19,193 nt of DNA from JBCDCU01 sp039180865 (lineage in GTDB: Bacteria > Pseudomonadota > Alphaproteobacteria > Rhizobiales > JACESI01): contig JBCDCZ010000058.1 of the NCBI GenBank assembly GCA_039180865.1, positions 1 through 19,193 of the forward strand, written 5' to 3'. The notes beneath the pieces were generated by a model. The model had not been told where the DNA came from. It was given only the letters and a program-made list of their open reading frames with translations, and searched no databases. The position numbers and the translations under genes are program-made. Positions 14,821-19,193 of the stretch are shown here, in pieces (position 1 is the stretch's first letter; every line of letters starts with the position of its first letter).

Positions 14821-16209
14821 ATGGCTGACTATGACTACGACCTTTTCGTTATCGGTGCCGGTTCAGGCGGTGTCAGAGGCGCGCGAATAGCTGCTACCTA
14901 TGGCGCCCGCGTTGCGATCGCAGAGGAATATCGCGTCGGCGGAACCTGCGTCATCAGAGGCTGTGTTCCGAAAAAACTCCTCGTCTATGCGTCTCATTTT
15001 CCCGAATATTTCGAAGATGCGGCTGGCTATGGCTGGAGCGGCATCGGAGAGGGAACGTTTAACTGGCAAACGCTGATCGCCAATAAGGACAAAGAGATCG
15101 ACCGCCTCAATCAGATCTATATCAAAAATCTGGAAGGCTCCGGGGTCGAACTCTTCCAGTCCCGCGCTGAACTCGTAGATCCGCATACGGTGAAACTCGT
15201 CGGCCTTGATAAAACTGTAACAGCCGAGCGTATTTTGATTGCAACGGGTGGCGCGCCAAACCTCGATCATCGGGTACCGGGGATAGAACACGCCATCACC
15301 TCCAACGAAGCCTTTCATCTGGAAGAGTTGCCAAAGCGGGTAATGGTTGCGGGCGGCGGCTACATTGCGGTGGAGTTCGCCTGCATCTTCCATGGCCTTG
15401 GTGTCGAAACGCATCTCATCTACCGTGGTGAACAAATCCTGCGCGGCTTTGATAGGGAGGTACGGGATTTCCTCTTTGACGCAATGACGGCAAAAGGGAT
15501 CACGATCCATCTCAACGACGTCTTCAATGAGATCAGAAAATCCGACAGCGGTCTCGTCGCCCACACCAAGACCGGAAAGGAAATTGAAGTCGATCAGGTG
15601 ATGTTTGCGATCGGGCGCAGCCCCAACATAGACGGTCTCGGCCTTGAGGCGGCGGGCGTCGAACTGAATAGCAATGGCGCCGTTGCCGTCGATAAATATT
15701 CCAAGACGAATGTCGATCACATCTATGCGGTCGGCGATGTCACTGATCGCGTGAACCTGACCCCGGTAGCAATCCGCGAAGGCCATGCGTTTGCTGATAC
15801 CGTTTATGGCGGCAAAGATATTGTGGTCGACCATTCCAAGATCGCTACGGCCGTTTTCTCGCAACCCGAAATCGGCACTGTCGGTTTGACCCAGGAAGAG
15901 GCGGAAGAGGTCTATGGCGATATCGACATCTATCGCTCTTCGTTCCGCCCGATGAAAAACATTCTGCCCGGGCGCGATGAAAAGATGCTGATGAAGGTCA
16001 TCGTGAATGCGGCCAATGACGAGGTGATTGGTTGCCATATAGTCGGACCGGATGCCGGTGAGATGGCTCAGCTCCTCGGCATTGCCATCAAAATGGGCGC
16101 CACCAAAGCAGACTTTGACGCAACCGTTGCCGTACACCCGACCGCGTCAGAGGAACTCGTCACCATGCGCAGTCCGACTTTACAGCTGCGCAGACAAGCC
16201 GCAGAATAG
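14821..16209 (+). CDS. gor: Glutathione-disulfide reductase
   Basis: Gor reduces oxidised glutathione with NADPH in the cytoplasm. The 462-residue flavoprotein shows the FAD-binding GAGSGG (12-17), the redox disulfide C43/C48 in GGTCVIRGCVPKK, a second nucleotide fold GGGYIAVEF (from 178), then R202 and R208 in IYRGEQILRGFD, which should bind the 2'-phosphate and so specify NADPH. FAD motif AVGDVT is at about 303-308, and HPTASEE has the catalytic base H439 and E444. The wording GGTCVIRGCVPKK, without the extra N- or C-terminal domains of mercuric or thioredoxin reductases, supports Gor. AGGAGA lies about 7 nt before the ATG. It is the last gene before the terminator at 16224-16249. Confidence 0.95.
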   Translation: MADYDYDLFVIGAGSGGVRGARIAATYGARVAIAEEYRVGGTCVIRGCVPKKLLVYASHFPEYFEDAAGYGWSGIGEGTFNWQTLIANKDKEIDRLNQIYIKNLEGSGVELFQSRAELVDPHTVKLVGLDKTVTAERILIATGGAPNLDHRVPGIEHAITSNEAFHLEELPKRVMVAGGGYIAVEFACIFHGLGVETHLIYRGEQILRGFDREVRDFLFDAMTAKGITIHLNDVFNEIRKSDSGLVAHTKTGKEIEVDQVMFAIGRSPNIDGLGLEAAGVELNSNGAVAVDKYSKTNVDHIYAVGDVTDRVNLTPVAIREGHAFADTVYGGKDIVVDHSKIATAVFSQPEIGTVGLTQEEAEEVYGDIDIYRSSFRPMKNILPGRDEKMLMKVIVNAANDEVIGCHIVGPDAGEMAQLLGIAIKMGATKADFDATVAVHPTASEELVTMRSPTLQLRRQAAE

Positions 16210-16223
16210 GGAATTGACGAAGG

Positions 16224-16249
16224 AAAGGGGCGGTCTTTTGCCCTTTTTT
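16224..16249 (+). terminator. Intrinsic terminator after gor
   Basis: AAAGGGGC (16224-16231), an 8-nt loop and GCCCTTTT (16240-16247) form an 8-bp stem with one G-T pair, ending in a run of six T. It lies 15 nt after the gor stop and closes the gabD-rpiA-DUF2059-gor group. Confidence 0.8.
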
Positions 16250-16321
16250 GCCTTCACTATCGGGGCTGGCGCCCTGTTTGCGAGGCGTGTATAAGGCCCG
16301 CACTGAAGCAACGGGGATCGG

Positions 16322-16350
16322 TTGACAATACCCGGTCTCACGCTTTTGTT
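16322..16350 (+). promoter_or_regulatory. Possible promoter of the DAHP synthase gene
   Basis: TTGACA at 16322-16327 is a consensus -35 box, downstream of the gor terminator and 72 nt before the DAHP synthase ATG. At 17-nt spacing the -10 position reads TTTGTT, a poor match, so the assignment is tentative. Confidence 0.35.
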
Positions 16351-16399
16351 CTGACTTAGCGAATTGAGAGAATGGGCCGAACGGGCCCAGGGGGAAACC

Positions 16400-17779
16400 A
16401 TGACTGCCAATTGGACACCGTCATCCTGGCGTGATCGCGATATCCTGCAGGTGCCGGACTATCCGGATCCCGATCTTCTGGTGCATCATGAAAAGCGTCT
16501 TTCAAGCTTTCCCCCGCTCGTTTTTGCAGGTGAGGCGCGGGCGCTGAAAACCCAGTTGGCGCGTGTTTCGGAAGGAAATGCGTTCCTGCTCCAGGGTGGT
16601 GATTGTGCGGAATCCTTCGCAGAGCACCATCCGGACAACATTCGCGACTTCTTCCGCGTCTTTCTTCAAATGGCTGTCGTGCTGACCTATGGCGCTGCAA
16701 AACCGGTTGTGAAAGTCGGCCGGATTGCCGGTCAGTTTGCGAAACCGCGTTCCGCTCCAACGGAAACGGTCGGCGACAAGGTCCTGCCGAGCTACCGCGG
16801 CGACATCATCAACGGGATCGAGTTTGACGAAGCCTCTCGCTTGCCGGATCCGCAACGCCTCGTCATGGCCTATCGCCAGTCGGCGGCAACGCTCAATCTT
16901 CTCAGAGCCTTCTCGCAAGGCGGCTACGCGAACCTTGAACATATTCACGGTTGGATGCTGGGCTTCGTGGAGGGCGAGCAATCTGAACGCTATCGCGTCT
17001 TGGCGGACAAGATCACCGAGGCGCTCGACTTCATGAAAGCCGTCGGCATCAATTCCGACACGGCACCGCAACTGCGCACGACTGATTTCTTCACAAGCCA
17101 CGAGGCCCTGCTCCTTGGTTATGAGGAAGCGCTCACGCGCGTTGATTCAACGACCGGAGACCATTACGCGACGAGCGGCCATATGCTTTGGATCGGCGAC
17201 CGGACCCGTCAGCCGGATCACGCCCATGTCGAATATTGCCGCGGTGTCAAAAACCCGATCGGCGTTAAGTGCGGCCCGTCGCTTCCGGCTGACGAGCTCA
17301 TTCAACTCCTCGATATTCTCAATCCGGAAAACGAAGCAGGACGCATCACGCTGATTGCCCGTTTCGGTGCCGGGAAAGTCGGCGATCATCTTCCGGGTCT
17401 CGTTCAGGCGGTGAAGCGGGAAGGGCGCAACGTGGTCTGGTCCTGCGATCCGATGCACGGCAACACGATCAAGGCATCGACCGGCTTCAAAACGCGGCCC
17501 TTCGACGGGATCCTGTCGGAAGTTCGGGACTTCTTCTCTGTCCACCATGCCGAAGGCACTCATCCGGGCGGCATCCATATCGAAATGACCGGTCAAAACG
17601 TGACGGAATGCACTGGTGGTGCGAGGGCGATTTCCGATAGCGATCTTTCCGCGCGTTACCATACGCATTGCGACCCGCGTCTCAACGCCCACCAGGCTTT
17701 GGAGCTTGCGTTCCTTGTCGCCGAACTCATCAAAGAAAAGCGCGACGAAGCACCCATGCGGCAAGCGGCGAGCTTCTAA
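16400..17779 (+). CDS. aroG: Class II 3-deoxy-7-phosphoheptulonate (DAHP) synthase
   Basis: The enzyme condenses phosphoenolpyruvate and erythrose 4-phosphate, the first step of the shikimate pathway. From the ATG at 16400 it has 459 residues. Class II motifs are clear: GGDCAESF with metal ligand C69, KPRSAPTE, EHIHGW, SGHMLWIGDRTRQ, DPMHGNT with H353, GGIHIEMTGQNVTEC with E395, and THCDPRLN with D425. The H-E-D spacing (42 and 30) equals that of the metal ligands in the Mycobacterium tuberculosis enzyme. The frame is open 12 codons further up (ATG at 16364), but the 16400 ATG has a GGGGGAAA ribosome site 4-5 nt upstream and a natural MTANWTPSSW start, so it is preferred. The N-terminus lacks the long extension that carries allosteric sites in mycobacterial forms. 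The gene symbol varies between genomes; I use aroG. Confidence 0.94.
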   Translation: MTANWTPSSWRDRDILQVPDYPDPDLLVHHEKRLSSFPPLVFAGEARALKTQLARVSEGNAFLLQGGDCAESFAEHHPDNIRDFFRVFLQMAVVLTYGAAKPVVKVGRIAGQFAKPRSAPTETVGDKVLPSYRGDIINGIEFDEASRLPDPQRLVMAYRQSAATLNLLRAFSQGGYANLEHIHGWMLGFVEGEQSERYRVLADKITEALDFMKAVGINSDTAPQLRTTDFFTSHEALLLGYEEALTRVDSTTGDHYATSGHMLWIGDRTRQPDHAHVEYCRGVKNPIGVKCGPSLPADELIQLLDILNPENEAGRITLIARFGAGKVGDHLPGLVQAVKREGRNVVWSCDPMHGNTIKASTGFKTRPFDGILSEVRDFFSVHHAEGTHPGGIHIEMTGQNVTECTGGARAISDSDLSARYHTHCDPRLNAHQALELAFLVAELIKEKRDEAPMRQAASF

Positions 17780-17816
17780 GGCACCCGAAAGCCCGCCAAC
17801 CGACTTCGAGGAAACG

Positions 17817-17851
17817 GCAAGGCCTTTGCGTTACGGCCTTGCTATTTCTTT
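17817..17851. terminator. Hairpin terminator between convergent DAHP synthase and hydrolase genes
   Basis: GCAAGGCC (17817-17824), a 10-nt loop and GGCCTTGC (17835-17842) form a perfect 8-bp stem. A T-rich run (TATTTCTTT) follows on the plus strand, so it should end the DAHP synthase transcript and may also affect the minus-strand hydrolase transcript, whose stop is at 17850. Confidence 0.65.
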
Positions 17852-18593
17852 AGCCGCGCTCTTTCAGGAAGGCTTCGACAGCAGCCCAGAATTCTTCCGC
17901 ATTGGCGCTTCGGCCCGCAATCAACGACGACGAGCCGTGTCGCCCATTGCCCTTAGGGACAAACCCTGTTTTGCCGGTGCCGTCAGGGATCGCGTCATAG
18001 ATACCGCGCCATTGACCGGCTTCAGACCGGGCGGATGTCAGAAAAGCCGGCACGGTAATTCCCGCAGCAAGCTTCTCGACGGAGACACCGCGCAGATATT
18101 CGCCGGGTGAGAAGGACAGAACAGCATCAACCTGAGACGTTTTCTCCCCGGCGATGACAAGCACCAGAGAGGCCGAGTAAGACGATCCCCAGATGAAAAC
18201 CCGATCAATCTCTTCGAGATTGCGGGCAAAGGCAATGGCTGCTTCGAGATCCGGTTTCGCGTCCAGAAAATCCGCGCCTTTTCCCTGCTGTTTCGCGACG
18301 TCTGCCGTTTGATTGGCAATTCCGCCGAACGACCCTCCAGACCGCTGATCGACCGTAAGCGTCGTATAACCGAGTTTGTTAAGGCGTGGAGCGATCTCCT
18401 GATATTCACCGCGGCTCGATCCCGCCTGATGGAAAAGAACGATTGCAGTCTTGTTCGATCCGCGGGTGAGTTCCGCCGTCACCGGCAAACCGTCGGACGC
18501 TTTGATCGCAACGATCTTCGCATGCGCTGCAAGCGGAAAGGAGAGGGTTAGCGTGAGAGCAAACAAAAGGGCCTTCAGGATCCGGACTGGCAT
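17850..18593 (-). CDS. Exported alpha/beta-hydrolase fold protein
   Basis: From the ATG at 18593 (GGAG eight bases upstream) the product has 247 residues. It begins with a signal peptide (basic PVRILK, hydrophobic core to about 22, AHA cut site after residue 25), so it should act in the periplasm. It has an alpha/beta-hydrolase pattern: strand and loop IVLFHQAGSSRGEYQ (about 51-65), VDQRSGGSFGG (81-91), nucleophile elbow IWGSSYSAS with Ser138, and a late His219 in GNGRHGSS. The elbow is G-S-S-Y-S, with Ser in place of the usual last Gly, and no clear catalytic Asp is seen near ARSEAGQ, where Glu191 might serve. It resembles dienelactone-hydrolase-type enzymes. The frame is open 18 codons further up (18647), but that start would bury the signal peptide. 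The substrate is unknown. The gene is divergent from the dioxygenase gene. Confidence 0.8.
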   Translation of the reverse strand: MPVRILKALLFALTLTLSFPLAAHAKIVAIKASDGLPVTAELTRGSNKTAIVLFHQAGSSRGEYQEIAPRLNKLGYTTLTVDQRSGGSFGGIANQTADVAKQQGKGADFLDAKPDLEAAIAFARNLEEIDRVFIWGSSYSASLVLVIAGEKTSQVDAVLSFSPGEYLRGVSVEKLAAGITVPAFLTSARSEAGQWRGIYDAIPDGTGKTGFVPKGNGRHGSSSLIAGRSANAEEFWAAVEAFLKERG

Positions 18594-18675
18594 GGATGAC
18601 GCTCCAAGTCGATGACATGACACTTGTTTCATGGGCCGGTTTTGCAAACACGGTCAAATCAAGATGACTTTATGG

Positions 18676-18689
18676 ATTGGTCCAATTGG
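18676..18689. promoter_or_regulatory. Overlapping palindromes in the divergent hydrolase/dioxygenase promoter region
   Basis: ATTGG-T-CCAAT (18676-18686) overlaps CCAATTGG (18682-18689), both perfect dyads, in the 174-nt divergent spacer between the hydrolase and dioxygenase starts. The placement suits an operator for a LysR- or TetR-type regulator controlling one or both genes. No regulator gene is visible in the window. Confidence 0.35.
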
Positions 18690-18767
18690 TATTGTGCATT
18701 TCCTGCAAACAGAGTGTTAGGCAGTTCAAGGGTAGGTCATCCTCCAAGCTTCTGATATTCTTCGAGA

Positions 18768-19193
18768 ATGACAAAAGCCAGTTCCAGACAGCAACCTGCT
18801 TCGATTTTCGTTTCCCACGGTTCGCCCGACCTCGTCCTGCATAACACCGAGGCCAAACGGTTTCTGGAAGGTGCTTCATCCGATTTTCCTCGCCCTCACG
18901 CGATTGTGAGTGTTTCCGCGCATTTTGAGACCGCGATACCGACGATTGTCACGGACCCGTCACCTGAAATGATCTATGATTTCCGCGGATTCGATAGCAG
19001 GCTGCGTGAGATTGTGTATTCCGCACCGGGAAGCGCCAGCATCGGTGAGAAAATTTCTGCACTGCTGTCAGAAGCTGGCATCGACCACGATACGATTGAG
19101 AAACGAGGGTTCGATCATGGCACTTGGGTACCGTTATCACTCTTATATCCGCAGGCAGACATTCCGGTTGTGCAATTATCCGTCCAGCCACAC
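18768..19193 (+). CDS. DODA-type (YgiD-like) extradiol dioxygenase, N-terminal part, truncated by the window edge
   Basis: The frame opens at ATG 18768 and runs 142 codons to the window edge without a stop. The family signatures are FVSHGSPD with H17, VSVSAHFET with H52, and GFDHGTWVPLSLLYPQADIPVVQLSVQ with H117. H17 and H52 are 35 residues apart, the same as the metal ligands H22 and H57 that I recall for E. coli YgiD; the third ligand would be beyond the edge. The family covers 4,5-DOPA-type dioxygenases and uncharacterised aromatic-ring enzymes. Family members are about 250-270 residues, so about half is present. The ribosome site is weak. It is divergent from the exported hydrolase. Family assignment is firm; the substrate is unknown. 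Confidence 0.9.
   Translation, partial: MTKASSRQQPASIFVSHGSPDLVLHNTEAKRFLEGASSDFPRPHAIVSVSAHFETAIPTIVTDPSPEMIYDFRGFDSRLREIVYSAPGSASIGEKISALLSEAGIDHDTIEKRGFDHGTWVPLSLLYPQADIPVVQLSVQPH

Noticed and set aside
14863..16137. A 424-codon open frame on the minus strand
   Set aside because: It is antisense to gor, whose FAD, disulfide and HPTxxEE motifs are all in the plus frame. It has no family-like motifs of its own.

Overview
The window looks like chromosomal DNA of an alphaproteobacterium, probably in or near the Hyphomicrobiales (Rhizobiales). This rests on the family make-up and codon preference I can read: a class II DAHP synthase of the proteobacterial type, an alphaproteobacterial ParE, class I fumarase with the 105/224/318 cysteine pattern, and the order gph / rpiA / DUF2059 / gor, which I recall from Rhizobiales chromosomes. 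I cannot name a genus. No insertion sequence, phage gene, integrase, CRISPR array or rRNA was seen.

Layout. (1) 1-1141, minus strand: a single-domain response regulator followed by the N-terminal part of a two-TM histidine kinase that runs off the left edge. (2) 1436-2323, plus: a 295-residue (or 275-residue) protein I do not recognise, divergent from the response regulator. (3) 2324-6771, plus: a 427-nt non-coding stretch rich in repeats and dyads, then an ECF sigma factor, a possible 21-codon ORF, a FecR-type anti-sigma factor and an 820-residue TonB-dependent receptor with an N-terminal STN signalling domain. This is a complete cell-surface signalling cassette in which the outer-membrane receptor would signal through FecR to the sigma factor. 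(4) 6772-7008: a structured convergent spacer and a tRNA-Asn(GTT) on the minus strand. (5) 7119-11814, minus: parE (topoisomerase IV subunit B), a class I fumarate hydratase and gph (phosphoglycolate phosphatase). (6) 12051-16209, plus: gabD, rpiA, a DUF2059 exported protein and gor, ending in an intrinsic terminator at 16224-16249. (7) 16400-17779, plus: class II DAHP synthase, with a hairpin terminator between it and (8) a minus-strand exported alpha/beta hydrolase (17850-18593), which is divergent from (9) a DODA/YgiD-type extradiol dioxygenase cut by the right edge.

The right two-thirds is mainly housekeeping metabolism: carbon flow (fumarase, SSADH, RpiA), metabolite repair (Gph), thiol redox (Gor) and aromatic biosynthesis. 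The left third is regulatory and accessory. The most interesting material is in the sigma/FecR/receptor locus: a small ORF that exactly fills the sigma-FecR gap and ends in a TAATG junction, a cluster of five TTGGATC motifs around the sigma gene start, and a leader hairpin before the receptor. I saw no convincing wholly new system. The findings are mainly regulatory structures and uncharacterised proteins that comparative data could test.
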